Part shown: positions 34,587 through 43,412 of the stretch, piece after piece
Layout of the letters: each line of letters opens with the position of its first letter
Position numbering within the stretch: the first letter of the stretch is position 1
NCBI GenBank assembly: GCA_026645575.1
Contig: JAPKMW010000059.1
Coordinates: 1 to 64,000 of the forward strand
Direction of reading: 5' to 3'
Source of the DNA: Caldilineaceae bacterium
GTDB lineage: Bacteria > Chloroflexota > Anaerolineae > Caldilineales > Caldilineaceae
DNA: 64,000 nt
Translations under genes and position numbers: made by a program
Notes under the pieces: model-generated
Told to the model about the DNA's origin: nothing
Seen by the model: only the letters and a program-made list of their open reading frames with translations
The model's database searches: none

Positions 34587-35633
34587 ATGAGTGAACCATT
34601 TATTTTGTGTGATGGGTTAGTTAAAATCTACAAGGTCGCCGAGTTGGAGATGGTGGCGCTGCGCGAGTTGAATTTTACTGTGGAGAAGGGCGAACTGGTC
34701 GGGATCATCGGGTCCAGCGGTAGCGGCAAGACGACGCTAATGAATATTCTCGGCGGACTGGATCGACCATCGGCGGGGCGGGTGATTGTCGATGGGCATG
34801 ATCTGCTGCGCATGAGCGACCGCGATATGAATCGCTATCGCCGCGAGAAGGTGGGCTTTGTCTGGCAACAGAGTGCGCGTAACCTGGTGCCTTATCTCAA
34901 TGCTATTGACAATGTGATGTTGCCGATGACATTAGCGGGCATCACCGGCAAGGGCAAACGCAAGCGCGCTGAAGAGCTGCTCGATCTGGTCGGGCTGGCC
35001 GAACGAAAAAAGCACCATCTGCCGGAACTTTCCGGCGGTGAGCAGCAGCGCGTGGCGATTGCCGTGGGCTTGGCGAACAACCCCACCCTCCTGCTGGCCG
35101 ACGAGCCGACGGGTGAAGTCGATTCGTCCACCGCGCAGACCATTTACAATACTTTTCACACCCTCACCACCGAGATGGGCATTACCACTTTGATTGTCAG
35201 CCACGATCCGGGGATCGCGCGGCAGGTGCAGCGGGTGGTCGGCATTCGCGATGGTATGTTGGCGAGTGAGACGCTGCGGCAATTCCGGACAACGACCACC
35301 ACCAGCGAAACGGCGGCCGGCAATCCCGAAGATGGCGTCGAAAAGGGCGAAGCAACCACCGAGACCCATGTCCACCTCGAAGAACTGGTGGTAATTGACC
35401 GGGCGGGGCGGGTGCATATTCCACAAGAATATCTCCAACAACTCAACATCAAGGGCCGCGCCACAGTGGAAATCACCGAAGATGGCATCCTGATCCGGCC
35501 AACGTCGCAAGATCGCGTTGAGGTGCAGGCGGCGCGTAAACAGCAAGAGAACGAAACCCAAGGTGGGATCGGCAACCTGCTGGGCCGGCTCAGTTTGCGC
35601 CGACCGAAGAGCAAAGATAGTCCACAGTCCTGA
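34587..35633 (+). CDS. ABC transporter ATPase with AbrB-like C-terminal tail
   Basis: 348 residues. Residues 1-225 are a MacB/LolD-type ATPase: Walker [10 protein letters not shown] (about 42), Q-loop [14 protein letters not shown], signature [16 protein letters not shown] (about 148), Walker [16 protein letters not shown]-loop VSHD. After a Thr/Glu linker, about residues 265-310 read [20 protein letters not shown] followed by [15 protein letters not shown]. This matches the SpoVT/AbrB swapped-hairpin pattern (RGR-x-x-IP, then a short helix and beta hairpin). Such a tail is uncommon on an ABC ATPase; it could dimerise subunits or, less likely, bind DNA. It probably drives the double permease with the next ATPase. 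Confidence 0.88.
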   Translation: MSEPFILCDGLVKIYKVAELEMVALRELNFTVEKGELVGIIGSSGSGKTTLMNILGGLDRPSAGRVIVDGHDLLRMSDRDMNRYRREKVGFVWQQSARNLVPYLNAIDNVMLPMTLAGITGKGKRKRAEELLDLVGLAERKKHHLPELSGGEQQRVAIAVGLANNPTLLLADEPTGEVDSSTAQTIYNTFHTLTTEMGITTLIVSHDPGIARQVQRVVGIRDGMLASETLRQFRTTTTTSETAAGNPEDGVEKGEATTETHVHLEELVVIDRAGRVHIPQEYLQQLNIKGRATVEITEDGILIRPTSQDRVEVQAARKQQENETQGGIGNLLGRLSLRRPKSKDSPQS

Positions 35634-35700
35634 GTCTTTAAGTCCAGAGTCCTGGGCCGGACTGACAGACTACGGACTTAGGACTCTGGACTTAGGACTA
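35619..35700. repeat. Palindrome of AGTCCTGA words
   Basis: The left arm (35619-35652) repeats AGTCC words and overlaps the ATPase stop codon; the right arm (35674-35699) has GGACTTAGGACTCTGGACTT. Between the two ATPase genes. Confidence 0.7.
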
Positions 35701-35731
35701 GCGACTGTGTATGAGTATGATAAGGGAAACC

Positions 35732-36502
35732 ATGTTAGGCACGAATCATCAGGGGTACGCAATCGAGACCATCGAACTGCGGCGCGTTTATAAATTAGGC
35801 GATCAGGAAGTTCATGCGTTGCGGGGCATCAATCTACAGATCGCGCCGGGGCAATTTGTGGCGCTCAAGGGGCGTTCGGGTAGCGGCAAGACAACGTTGC
35901 TCAACTGCCTGAGCGGTTTGGATCAGCCGACTGCCGGCAACATTCGCATCTTTGGCGAAGAGATCGGTGGCTGGAATGAACGCAAGCTTACTGCCTGGCG
36001 CCGTGAACAGGTCGGCTTTATCTTTCAGTCGCTGGGCTTACTACCTGCGCTTTCAGCCTATGAAAACGTCGAGCTAATTTTGCGCATGAACAAGCGTAAG
36101 CCCAAGGAGCGCCACCAGATCACCACCGAGTGTCTGGAACTGGTCGGCATCGGCAAGTGGGCGGATCACCGGCCCTATGAAATGTCTGGTGGTCAGCAGC
36201 AGCGTGTCGCCATTGCCCGCGCGCTCGCCAACCACCCCAAACTGCTCATCGCCGACGAACCGACCGGCGAGTTAGACAGTAAAACCGGCCGTGAGGTATT
36301 ATCGCTCTTCAAACGCATCATCCGCGAACGCAACATGACCATGCTCATGGCGACCCACGACAGCTTGGTCGATGACTATGTCGATCAAGTTCTCCATCTA
36401 CAAGACGGCCAGATCCACCGCATCGAAATCCCCGAAGCCGCTCGCCTGGAGCAGGAACAGCAAAACGCGGTGATCGATGAGGCGGTGGAGGTGTTGGCGT
36501 AA
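35732..36502 (+). CDS. ABC transporter ATPase (MacB/LolD type)
   Basis: 256 residues. Walker [16 protein letters not shown]-loop FIFQSLGLLPALSAYENVEL, signature MSGGQQQRVAIARALA, Walker B LLIADEPTGELDSKTG, H-loop ATHDS. Last gene of the exporter operon. With the partner ATPase at 34587 it could form a heterodimeric motor on the single large permease. The start at 35732 follows AAGGGA; ATGs at 35711 and 35717 are in frame but have no ribosome site. The substrate is unknown. Confidence 0.9.
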   Translation: MLGTNHQGYAIETIELRRVYKLGDQEVHALRGINLQIAPGQFVALKGRSGSGKTTLLNCLSGLDQPTAGNIRIFGEEIGGWNERKLTAWRREQVGFIFQSLGLLPALSAYENVELILRMNKRKPKERHQITTECLELVGIGKWADHRPYEMSGGQQQRVAIARALANHPKLLIADEPTGELDSKTGREVLSLFKRIIRERNMTMLMATHDSLVDDYVDQVLHLQDGQIHRIEIPEAARLEQEQQNAVIDEAVEVLA

Positions 36503-36503
36503 G

Positions 36504-36618
36504 TAGAGGTAGACAGGTAGATAGGTAGACAGGGAAACAGGTAGATACGTCCTATTTCCCTGTCTACCTGTCTACCTGTTTCCCTGTTTCCCTGTCTACC
36601 TGTTTCCCTGTCTACCTT
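36504..36618. repeat. Octamer palindrome (GTAGACAG/CTACCTGT)
   Basis: Left arm GTAGACAGGTAGATAGG words, right arm CTACCTGTTTCCCTGT words. It lies between convergent genes and matches the octamers at 16309, 25301 and 53736. Confidence 0.8.
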
Positions 36619-37477
36619 ACCCGCGCGACGGCTCCTTCATCGTCAACTTCGCCTTGCGCACCTCTTCGACCAGGTGGTTCTGTTGGGAGAGGGGTTGTTG
36701 CAGGTGAACCATACGCTGGGGGGTGGCGGTGCGAAGCATGGCGTCGCCATAGACCGAATCGATCCAGAAGCGGGCGAAGGCGCCAATCTCGTTGTGCAGG
36801 AGTGGCATCTCATCGTCGGCGTAGCGGGCGGTGCAGTTGATGGTGAACATGCGCCGTCGGTTGCTGCCGCCCCAGGCGCTATGTTTGGTATTCTGGTTAA
36901 AGACCACCACGTCGCCGGGGTTGCTTTCTAGGGCAATGGCTGGCACTTGGGCGCCGCTGATACCCAATTTGTCGGGAGCCAGGCGTAGGGTGGCCTGTAG
37001 CGCCTCGGCAAACCCATCGCCGTAGTGTTGACTGCCCGGCACCACCCGCAACGCACCAGAGGTAGCGGTGACGGGGTCGAGGTAGAGCGCCATCTTGTAG
37101 AAGATACGCGGCGGTTTGCCCCGCATTTTTCCGCTCCAGTCGGTGTCTGAGTGCCAGTTGGTGTCGCCGACGTAGAAGTTGCCATCACTACCCAGATAAT
37201 TATAATCCTCACCCAGCAGGCTGCAAAAGATGCCATCGACCCGCGGGTCATCCACCAACGACGATAGATATTCATTCTGGTCAATAAAAGGCACAATGCA
37301 GGAGCGCGCCGTGCCATCATGCGGCTTGCCGTTGTGACCGCCGCCGTGGGTCGCAAAGACGCTTTCAAATTCGGCAATGATGCGGTCGATCCGGTCGCCC
37401 AACAGGCCAGGAAAGACCAGATAGCCAAAGGTCTCCATAAAGGCGAGTTGTTGGGGTGTTAGTTGTAGTTTGGTCAT
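36617..37477 (-). CDS. Phytanoyl-CoA dioxygenase (PhyH) family protein 1
   Basis: A 286-residue Fe(II)/2-oxoglutarate oxygenase fold. It starts LTPQQLAFMETFGYLVFPGLL, the family N-terminus. The iron facial triad is WHSDTDW (His and Asp, about residues 113-115) and the distal His in NQNTKHSAWGG (about 215); the distal basic residue for 2-oxoglutarate follows (NRRRMFT). The segment GALRVVPGSQHYGD is the PhyH core strand. The substrate is unknown. It is the last of three minus-strand genes (SDR, PhyH 2, PhyH 1) separated by palindromes, possibly one catabolic unit. Confidence 0.88.
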   Translation of the reverse strand: MTKLQLTPQQLAFMETFGYLVFPGLLGDRIDRIIAEFESVFATHGGGHNGKPHDGTARSCIVPFIDQNEYLSSLVDDPRVDGIFCSLLGEDYNYLGSDGNFYVGDTNWHSDTDWSGKMRGKPPRIFYKMALYLDPVTATSGALRVVPGSQHYGDGFAEALQATLRLAPDKLGISGAQVPAIALESNPGDVVVFNQNTKHSAWGGSNRRRMFTINCTARYADDEMPLLHNEIGAFARFWIDSVYGDAMLRTATPQRMVHLQQPLSQQNHLVEEVRKAKLTMKEPSRG

Positions 37478-37493
37478 GGGTGTCTCTTGATTG

Positions 37494-37720
37494 TTTTGGT
37501 ATTGGGTATTAACCTGAGTTCGGGGTTAGCCAAAGACCTCCGCGCCCGATGGGCACCCGTGGGCAGAGAATACGCGTTAATACGCGTTAGCCGCAGCTTC
37601 GTGTACCCACCTCCCGGAGGTCTTTGGCCGGTATACCCACGAAACGTCGAATTCACGTTAGTAGATATTGGGTATTCTATGCCGCACTCGTCCACTATCT
37701 AATACCAAATATCCAATATC
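37494..37720. repeat. Large nested palindrome between PhyH genes
   Basis: Outer arms TTGGTATTGGGTATTA (about 37494-37510) and TAATACCAAATATCCAATA (about 37700-37718). Inner arms GGTTAGCCAAAGACCTCCG (37524-37541) and CGGAGGTCTTTGGCC (37615-37629). Confidence 0.7.
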
Positions 37721-37726
37721 AGAATT

Positions 37727-38575
37727 TCAAGCCGCCGCCGCTTCACCAACGTTCGTGCGCAACCAAGCCCGCAACGGCACATCGATCTCCTGCGGTGACG
37801 AGTAGCCATGATTGCCAGTATGGCTCACCCCTAACAACTGTTGGCGGATCGGGTCGCTGCGATAGGCGTAGTGCGCAACCGTCATGTTGTCGCGCGGGCG
37901 AATCCAGCGGTAGCTGTAGCCATAGAAGAGAACCTTGCGCGGGAAGTCGAGATAGTTGGGGCTGGAGGCGTGCCAGATGCGCCGGTCAAAGATCACGGCT
38001 GAGCCGCGTGGCGCGCGCACTGGTATCCCCTCGGCGGGGTCGGCCAGCGGATCGGTGGGGAAGTCGATCTTGTTTTTGACCTGGCTGCCGGGGACCACAT
38101 ACATGTTGGCGCAGCCGACCTGGCTGGTATCGGTGAGAAAAAAGGCAACCTTGAGCGAAATACGCGGCTGCGGCGTCACTTCCATATCTTTGTTCAGCCG
38201 GTCGCTGTCCTGATGCCACCCCAGCCGTTTTTTAGGGGGCGTCTGGCCGTTGGGCAAGGGGGGCGTGACAATCAGGTGCGAGTGGTAGAGTTGGATGTTC
38301 CAACCCAGAATACCCCAGACCTTGGGCAGTGTCTTCGGCCAATCGACCAACTCCATGTAGGCGTCATCCTTGCCGACAAAATCAAAGATGTTTTGCGACA
38401 CATAGGGGTCGCGCCCCTTGATCGCCCGTTCGGCGAGGTCCAGGCGGTCAGTGGCTACGGTGAGACGCTGGATCATCTCCTCTGACAACACATCCTCAAT
38501 GACGAAAAAACCATCGGCTTCAAAACGCTGGCGCTCCTCATCGGTGAGGGCATACTGTAGGCAATCAGTGTTCAT
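37727..38575 (-). CDS. Phytanoyl-CoA dioxygenase (PhyH) family protein 2
   Basis: 282 residues. It starts with the DEERQRFEADGFFVIEDVL N-terminus; the Fe ligands are GWHQDSD (His, Asp) and RIWHASSPN (distal His), with CANMYVVPGSQ as the core strand and an Arg-rich C-terminal strand (VLFYGYSYRWIRPRD). It shares the fold with the gene at 36617 but only low identity, so the two are probably not a recent duplication. The start at 38575 has AAGGAGG in front; the frame reaches 38659 through a repeat without support. Confidence 0.88.
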   Translation of the reverse strand: MNTDCLQYALTDEERQRFEADGFFVIEDVLSEEMIQRLTVATDRLDLAERAIKGRDPYVSQNIFDFVGKDDAYMELVDWPKTLPKVWGILGWNIQLYHSHLIVTPPLPNGQTPPKKRLGWHQDSDRLNKDMEVTPQPRISLKVAFFLTDTSQVGCANMYVVPGSQVKNKIDFPTDPLADPAEGIPVRAPRGSAVIFDRRIWHASSPNYLDFPRKVLFYGYSYRWIRPRDNMTVAHYAYRSDPIRQQLLGVSHTGNHGYSSPQEIDVPLRAWLRTNVGEAAAA

Positions 38576-38595
38576 GGCATCCTCCTTGGGATTAT

Positions 38596-38681
38596 GAGAC
38601 GTAATGCGTGATGCGTGATTCATGTTGCGTATTCGGTGAGGTGTCAGTTCACGAATCACGTCTTACGAATCACGTCTCACG
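38596..38681. repeat. Palindrome of CGTGATTC words
   Basis: The left arm has GTAATGCGTGATGCGTGATT; the right arm has AATCACGTCTTACGAATCAC. Between the SDR and PhyH 2 genes. Confidence 0.7.
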
Positions 38682-38684
38682 CGC

Positions 38685-39473
38685 TTACCACAAAGAACCG
38701 GCGGCAAAGACCAGATCCTGCATGGTCATGCCAAGAGCGTTGTCCTGACAGAGGTAGAGAACCACGGCGGCGACTTCGTCGGGTTGGAGCATTCGCTTTT
38801 GGGGATTGCTCTGTTTGATGCTGGTCAGGTATTCGTCAAAGTCGCGGCCTTCGGCCTGGGCGTAGCGCTTGATGGCAGCCAGCGCCATCGCCGTCTCCAC
38901 CCAGCCGGGGCTGATGGCATTGCAGGTAACATTATGGGGCGCGCCTTCCAGCGCCACCGACTTGGTCAAACCGACGACACCTGCTTTGGACGCGCTATAG
39001 GCGCCAAAGCCTGGTGCGCTGACCGACGCCGCCGTCGAGGCAATGGAAATGATACGTCCCCAACGCTGGGCAATCAGATCCGGCAGCACGGTCTTGATCA
39101 TCCGGTAGACGCCGGTCAGGTTGACGGCGATGGTCTGCTCCCACACGTCATCGGGGTGTTCGACCACCAGATGATCGGGCATGATCCCCGCCGAGTTGAC
39201 CAGGATGTCCACCTGGCCGAATTCGTTGCGCGCCGCCGCATAAAAAGCCGCTACCGACGCTGGCGAAGTTACGTCGAGGTGGAAGGTGACGATCCGGCCC
39301 AGATCGGGGCCAGTCACATCGCTAAAGGCATTAGGGCTGGCCGTGCGCGAGCCGACCGCCACATTGGCTCCCGCTTGCGCCAGCGCCACCGTTGTTGCCC
39401 AGCCGATCCCCGTTGCGCCGCCGGTTACAATGGCTGTGCGGCCGCGCAACGGCGTTATTTCTGTACTTCTCAT
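38685..39473 (-). CDS. Short-chain dehydrogenase/reductase (SDR)
   Basis: A 262-residue classical SDR. NAD(P) site TAIVTGGATGIGWAT (TGxxxGxG, residues ~15-25), DILVNSAGIM (NNAG variant NSAG), the catalytic Ser in ISIASTAAS, YSASK (Tyr and Lys), and SPGWVETAMA. It is a 3-oxoacyl-reductase-like or polyol dehydrogenase; the substrate cannot be told. A good promoter lies about 80 bp upstream. It probably heads the unit with the two PhyH genes. Confidence 0.9.
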   Translation of the reverse strand: MRSTEITPLRGRTAIVTGGATGIGWATTVALAQAGANVAVGSRTASPNAFSDVTGPDLGRIVTFHLDVTSPASVAAFYAAARNEFGQVDILVNSAGIMPDHLVVEHPDDVWEQTIAVNLTGVYRMIKTVLPDLIAQRWGRIISIASTAASVSAPGFGAYSASKAGVVGLTKSVALEGAPHNVTCNAISPGWVETAMALAAIKRYAQAEGRDFDEYLTSIKQSNPQKRMLQPDEVAAVVLYLCQDNALGMTMQDLVFAAGSLW

Positions 39474-39553
39474 GTTGTTTTGCCTGTCTTTCTGCTGAAA
39501 TCGATGGTTGCTGCGTTGCTACTCCTGGGGCAAAGAAGCTGGATGATAGGGGT

Positions 39554-39582
39554 AGTATAGTCCTGACGAGGCATTTTGACAA
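39554..39582 (-). promoter_or_regulatory. Promoter for SDR gene, TTGTCA-17-TATACT
   Basis: On the minus strand TTGTCA (39582-39577), 17 bp, TATACT (39559-39554), about 80 bp before the ATG at 39473. Confidence 0.7.
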
Positions 39583-39752
39583 ACAGGGTTTTTGTGACAG
39601 GCGAGTCGATTGTGGGTAACATACGTAGCGCTGACCAAACGATGGTTCTGTCAAACAAGCACTCTTGGTCAGTGCCAAGTTGAGCGTCCTGGTCGCCTGC
39701 CCAGCCAATACAGCATTGAGTTGCGTAGCCGTCATCTGGACGAGAATTGAAC

Positions 39753-39839
39753 GTAACTATTCAGCTTGCTCGTAGCCAGTCCGTGACCGGCGTTGAGGAC
39801 GCCGGTCACGGACTGGCTACGAGCGGGCGTAGTAGTTAC
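39753..39839. repeat. MITE-like palindrome family 1, copy 3
   Basis: Starts GTAACTATTCAGCTTGCTCG and ends AGTAGTTAC. The arms carry CTCGTAGCCAGTCCGTGACC and its complement. Same ends and core as 12523-12614. It sits seven bases after the FecR-like stop, between divergent SDR and FecR units. Confidence 0.75.
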
Positions 39840-39845
39840 CTTTAT

Positions 39846-41186
39846 TTATTCGGCGTACAGATAGACTTCACTAACTTGGCTCTCGTAGTTCCAACCACTG
39901 GCGTAGATGCGAATGCTGTTGATGCGACTGGGGCGAATGCCTTGCTGGTCCAGCAATTCAACAATATTCGGGGAGCGGTAGGTATGCCACTGCGCCTGTA
40001 AGAGTTGTTCCCCCTTCTCCGCTTCCACTTCGCTCGGCCCTGGTGACTCCGGGTTGCGATAGTAGAAGCCATAGCCCCAATCCAGGTCTTTGCCGTATTG
40101 ATCGGTGTAGCTGATCTCAAAGCGCACGGGGAATTCGGTATTCATATAACCGGCGCCGGGCAGATTTTGGAAGAGGATATTGACATCCATCTGGAAGACC
40201 AGGCGATCATAGATGTCAACTTTTTTGTTGATCTCTTGGCGGATGCCGACTTCATTATGATAATTTTCGCCGGCCTGGTGGATAAAATAGGCGACCTTAC
40301 GTCCTTCGCGTTCGGTGAAGGAGACACTACCCGGCTCCTGAATCCCCTCCGGCCCTTGATAGCTCTGCCAAGTGTTGAGAACCGGCGGCGTAAAACTCCC
40401 GTTGCGAATCAAATTTTGTTGCGCAGAGGTGGCTTCGGTCGGCAGTTCGCTGGTCGTCATCCAAGCGCGCAACCCTTCGCGCACCAACAGTTGTCTGCCC
40501 TGTTCGTGTTGCAGGGTGGCGCTGCCGGCGACGACCGTTACCTCGGTGCGCGTATCCTCGACGGAAATTTGGTAGCTGCCGGTGGCGAGGGTGACAATGC
40601 CGTGGGGCGTCTCTAACTTGACGGCGAGCGGACGCGCCTTGCCGCTGTTGGTAAAGATGCGCGCTTGCCCCCGTTCTAACAGGAGATTGGCGTGATAAGG
40701 TTCTGAACTCCAGCTTTTGAAGAAAGGGCGGCTGAGCCGCAAAATTTTGACTTTGCTGCCGGAGTAGAGCTGAACGCTCCCCAATACCTGCGCGGTTTTC
40801 TCTTCTTCGTCGCTGATGAGGCTGAGGGTGCCTTGGGCGGCATCGCTGGCCGCTTCAATAACACTGCCGGTCGCAATGATCTTGGAGCCAGCGCCAGTGA
40901 CCGCAATGGCGTCCCCCGACTTCGGCAAATAGACCGAGAAAAAACTTTCCAGCGAAGAGTCGAGTCGCGCGGTCTGGCTCACCGGCAGATACTGAATGGC
41001 ATTGCTGATCGACCAGGGAACCAGCACGAAGAGCGCCATGAAGACGGTAAAGCTCAGGAGCATAACAATCCAAGCCAGCCGTTCCGGGTTTTCGCGCCAA
41101 CGCTTCAGGATTAAAATCGGCCAAGCTAGTCCTGCCGAAGAGGCGAGGCGTTCTACGCTTAGGTCGTCGGATGCCTTGGTGGTCAT
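39846..41186 (-). CDS. FecR-like domain membrane protein
   Basis: 446 residues. The N-terminal cytoplasmic ~38 residues and one membrane helix (LAWIVMLLSFTVFMALFVLVP, about 38-58) are followed by an extracytoplasmic beta-rich domain. The stretch LQLYSGSKVKILRLS...HGIVTLATGSYQISVEDTRTEVTVVAGSA, read in pieces, is a FecR/cupin-like repeat (GS-x-V, T-x-x-G-x-Y/F-x-V). A C-terminal ~180-residue jelly-roll-like part (YHNEVGIRQEINKKVDIYD) may bind carbohydrate. FecR proteins often transmit surface signals to ECF sigma factors, but none is adjacent. Its ATG overlaps the stop of the TPR gene upstream (ATGA), so translation is coupled. Confidence 0.75.
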   Translation of the reverse strand: MTTKASDDLSVERLASSAGLAWPILILKRWRENPERLAWIVMLLSFTVFMALFVLVPWSISNAIQYLPVSQTARLDSSLESFFSVYLPKSGDAIAVTGAGSKIIATGSVIEAASDAAQGTLSLISDEEEKTAQVLGSVQLYSGSKVKILRLSRPFFKSWSSEPYHANLLLERGQARIFTNSGKARPLAVKLETPHGIVTLATGSYQISVEDTRTEVTVVAGSATLQHEQGRQLLVREGLRAWMTTSELPTEATSAQQNLIRNGSFTPPVLNTWQSYQGPEGIQEPGSVSFTEREGRKVAYFIHQAGENYHNEVGIRQEINKKVDIYDRLVFQMDVNILFQNLPGAGYMNTEFPVRFEISYTDQYGKDLDWGYGFYYRNPESPGPSEVEAEKGEQLLQAQWHTYRSPNIVELLDQQGIRPSRINSIRIYASGWNYESQVSEVYLYAE

Positions 41187-41758
41187 GGCTGCGCTCCATC
41201 CGTATCAGCAGTCGCATTGGATGTCGGCGCATTTTGCTCGGCAGCAGCTTGTTGGGCTAATTGATCAAGCCAATAACGGGCATCTTTGTCGGTCGGCAAC
41301 ACCGCAAGGGCGCGTTGGAAAGCTGCCACCGCCTGCTCAAGCTCCCCTCGGTCTTTGTAGATCAAGCCCAGGTGGTAATGGACATTGGGCGCCTTCGGGT
41401 CAATGGCAAGCGCCCGTTCGTAGGCGTGAATCGCCCGTTCTTGCTGTTTCGGGCCGGCGGTTTGAATGTTGCCCAGTTGGGCCGCGCCCAGATTGATCCA
41501 GAGCATCACATTGTTTGGGTTGGCTTCAGCCGCCTTTTTCAGCACACGGACGGCGCGATCCCACTTACGCTGTAAAATATAAGCGCCGCCCAGGTTGATC
41601 GCCAGGTCTGGGTGGGTAGGGGCGTGCTGATAGAGCGGTTCAAGCAACGCTGCCGCCTCGCCGGGACGATTTTGGTATAACAACCGGGCGCCGGCATTGA
41701 TCGTGCTTTGCAAATCAGGCTGCGATGGTGGCTTCGCCGTTGGGTTCGTGTTGGTCAT
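41183..41758 (-). CDS. TPR-repeat protein
   Basis: A 191-residue soluble protein made almost entirely of TPR units: GARLLYQNRPGEAAALLEPL, LAINLGGAYILQRKWDRAV, MLWINLGAAQLGNIQT, VHYHLGLIYKDRGELEQAVA. It is likely a scaffold for assembly of a membrane complex encoded by the same operon. Stop/start overlap with the FecR-like gene; 93 bp after the 149-residue gene. Confidence 0.85.
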   Translation of the reverse strand: MTNTNPTAKPPSQPDLQSTINAGARLLYQNRPGEAAALLEPLYQHAPTHPDLAINLGGAYILQRKWDRAVRVLKKAAEANPNNVMLWINLGAAQLGNIQTAGPKQQERAIHAYERALAIDPKAPNVHYHLGLIYKDRGELEQAVAAFQRALAVLPTDKDARYWLDQLAQQAAAEQNAPTSNATADTDGAQP

Positions 41759-41851
41759 CTTTAATTTCAGTGGGACAGTAGCTCAGTAATGACAGTGGGA
41801 CAGTGGGACAGGAACACAATATAACCACCGTCTTACTCTCGTTCGCGTATC

Positions 41852-42301
41852 CTAGCGTCGGTCTGTACGCGCCGCGAGACGAGGCTCCGCTTCAGTGATA
41901 AAGCGATCAGCCCCACTACGGCGCTTGGGTTCATCGCTGCTACGGCGACGCACCGGTTCGGCTGACGCCTCCTCCTCGCCGTCAACAGCAACATTATGAA
42001 AGAGTTCATACTCATCAAGTGCGGGCATAAAAAATTCAACGACATATTCGTTGGGCACCCCCATTGGTTGGGTGATCTCAGTCAGTAGTGTATTAACAAA
42101 CGCGCGCCGTTGGGCCGGTTTCACCCCCCGTAACGTATCATCCCAGAGCAGCAGTGTACCATAAACTCCCTCACCGGTATAGTGAAGATCCAGTTTGCCG
42201 ATGGTTGCCGGCTGCTGCTCTGCATCAATCTGATCCAGATCAAAGAGGGCGTATTGCTCTGAACTCTGGGTGCGGACAAGCCGCTTTAGCTTCAAATTCA
42301 C
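41852..42301 (-). CDS. Conserved-looking hypothetical protein in RseP operon
   Basis: 149 residues, soluble. The first ~105 residues look like an alpha/beta domain (YALFDLDQIDAEQQPATIGKLDLHY, GTLLLWDDTLRGVKPAQRRAFVNTL); the last ~45 are charged and probably disordered (Arg/Ser/Glu-rich). I recognise no family. It starts ten bases after the HEAT gene stop codon and is probably translated from the same mRNA. Confidence 0.65.
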   Translation of the reverse strand: MNLKLKRLVRTQSSEQYALFDLDQIDAEQQPATIGKLDLHYTGEGVYGTLLLWDDTLRGVKPAQRRAFVNTLLTEITQPMGVPNEYVVEFFMPALDEYELFHNVAVDGEEEASAEPVRRRSSDEPKRRSGADRFITEAEPRLAARTDRR

Positions 42302-42311
42302 AGATCCACAC

Positions 42312-43403
42312 TTACTTGTCGTAAGCGCCTAGCTCTTCATCGTCAAAATCATCGGCGGCGTCCCAAGGGGCAAAGTCAGCATCGTCCCCTTCCTCGGCGT
42401 CATCCTCATCAAGCAGGTTAATGCCATCGCTATCGCCAAAGAAGAGCATTTCTTCGAGCGCTTCGTCGGCGGCTTCGGCTTCCACACGCTCTTCACTTTT
42501 GGTGAGCGCCCGTAGCGCTTCCCGCGCCCGACGCCCGCCCAAATGCCCCAGCGCAGCAATGGCGGCCAGACGGACACTTTGCTCTTCATCCACCAACAGG
42601 GAGAGCAAATCGGACTCAGCCTTTTTCGCTTCCAATTCACCACAGGTGCGAGCCGCTGCCGCACGCATCCGCGGTGACGGGTTTTGCAATTCTGCGCGCG
42701 CCAGCCCCCGCCAGCGCGTGTCGGCGCTATGGCCCATCGCGATTAACGAACTCACTCGCAGTTCTTCGTCAGGCGAATAATAGCTGTCCTCAATCAGTTG
42801 ACGCACACCAGTTTCGCCCGAATAGGCGATGCTCTCCAACGCTCGCGCCTGTACAGCAACCGGCTCGGCAGGATTTTGTAAAACTGCCAGCAAAGCCTCT
42901 TCCGCCCGCATTGCCAGGGCGGCGTCGAGTTCATCTAATTCCCCAGCCAAGACATAGGCGCCCAGCGCCTTGGCTGCCGCCGCACGCACGGCTTCGCTCT
43001 TATCATTGCGGAGCATCTGGATCAACGGCCCCAGTAGATCAGCGTCGGTCTCTTCCCAAAGGCCATCAATGGCGCGACGCCGCACCTCTTCATCCGGATC
43101 GTCAATGGCAATGCGCAGGAAACGGCCCAGATGCCAATCGACATCATTGAGCGCCAGCTCCACCAGGGCGCGCACCAATGCCTGACGTTGCTGGAGCAGA
43201 ATCAAAAGCCATTCCTGGCGAACTAGTGCAGCATCGGCACGCGACAGATCGGAGAAGGCAAAGAGATCTTCCCCGGTCGGCTTTTCAGTCCCGTTGACCA
43301 GGTGTTGCATCAATTCCTGTACGCTAAAGCGCGGCTTGGGAAACCCCCCTTCATCTTCCTCCGGCTGTAGGCGGAGATAGGTGGTGTAGTAATCGTTTGA
43401 CAA
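42312..43403 (-). CDS. HEAT-repeat protein
   Basis: A 363-residue soluble protein. From about residue 75 to 310 it is a run of HEAT/PBS-lyase-like repeats, each with a D-x-x-x-x-VR-x-x-A motif (DDPDEEVRRRAIDGL, NDKSEAVRAAAAKALGAY, DEEQSVRLAAIAALGHLGG). The tail is very acidic (Asp/Glu clusters, about 315-363). Such proteins are protein-protein scaffolds; the PBS-lyase name of the repeat does not imply phycobilin chemistry here. Nine bases after the zinc-ribbon/LysM gene stop. Confidence 0.88.
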   Translation of the reverse strand: MSNDYYTTYLRLQPEEDEGGFPKPRFSVQELMQHLVNGTEKPTGEDLFAFSDLSRADAALVRQEWLLILLQQRQALVRALVELALNDVDWHLGRFLRIAIDDPDEEVRRRAIDGLWEETDADLLGPLIQMLRNDKSEAVRAAAAKALGAYVLAGELDELDAALAMRAEEALLAVLQNPAEPVAVQARALESIAYSGETGVRQLIEDSYYSPDEELRVSSLIAMGHSADTRWRGLARAELQNPSPRMRAAAARTCGELEAKKAESDLLSLLVDEEQSVRLAAIAALGHLGGRRAREALRALTKSEERVEAEAADEALEEMLFFGDSDGINLLDEDDAEEGDDADFAPWDAADDFDDEELGAYDK

Positions 43404-43412
43404 AGTAGTTTC

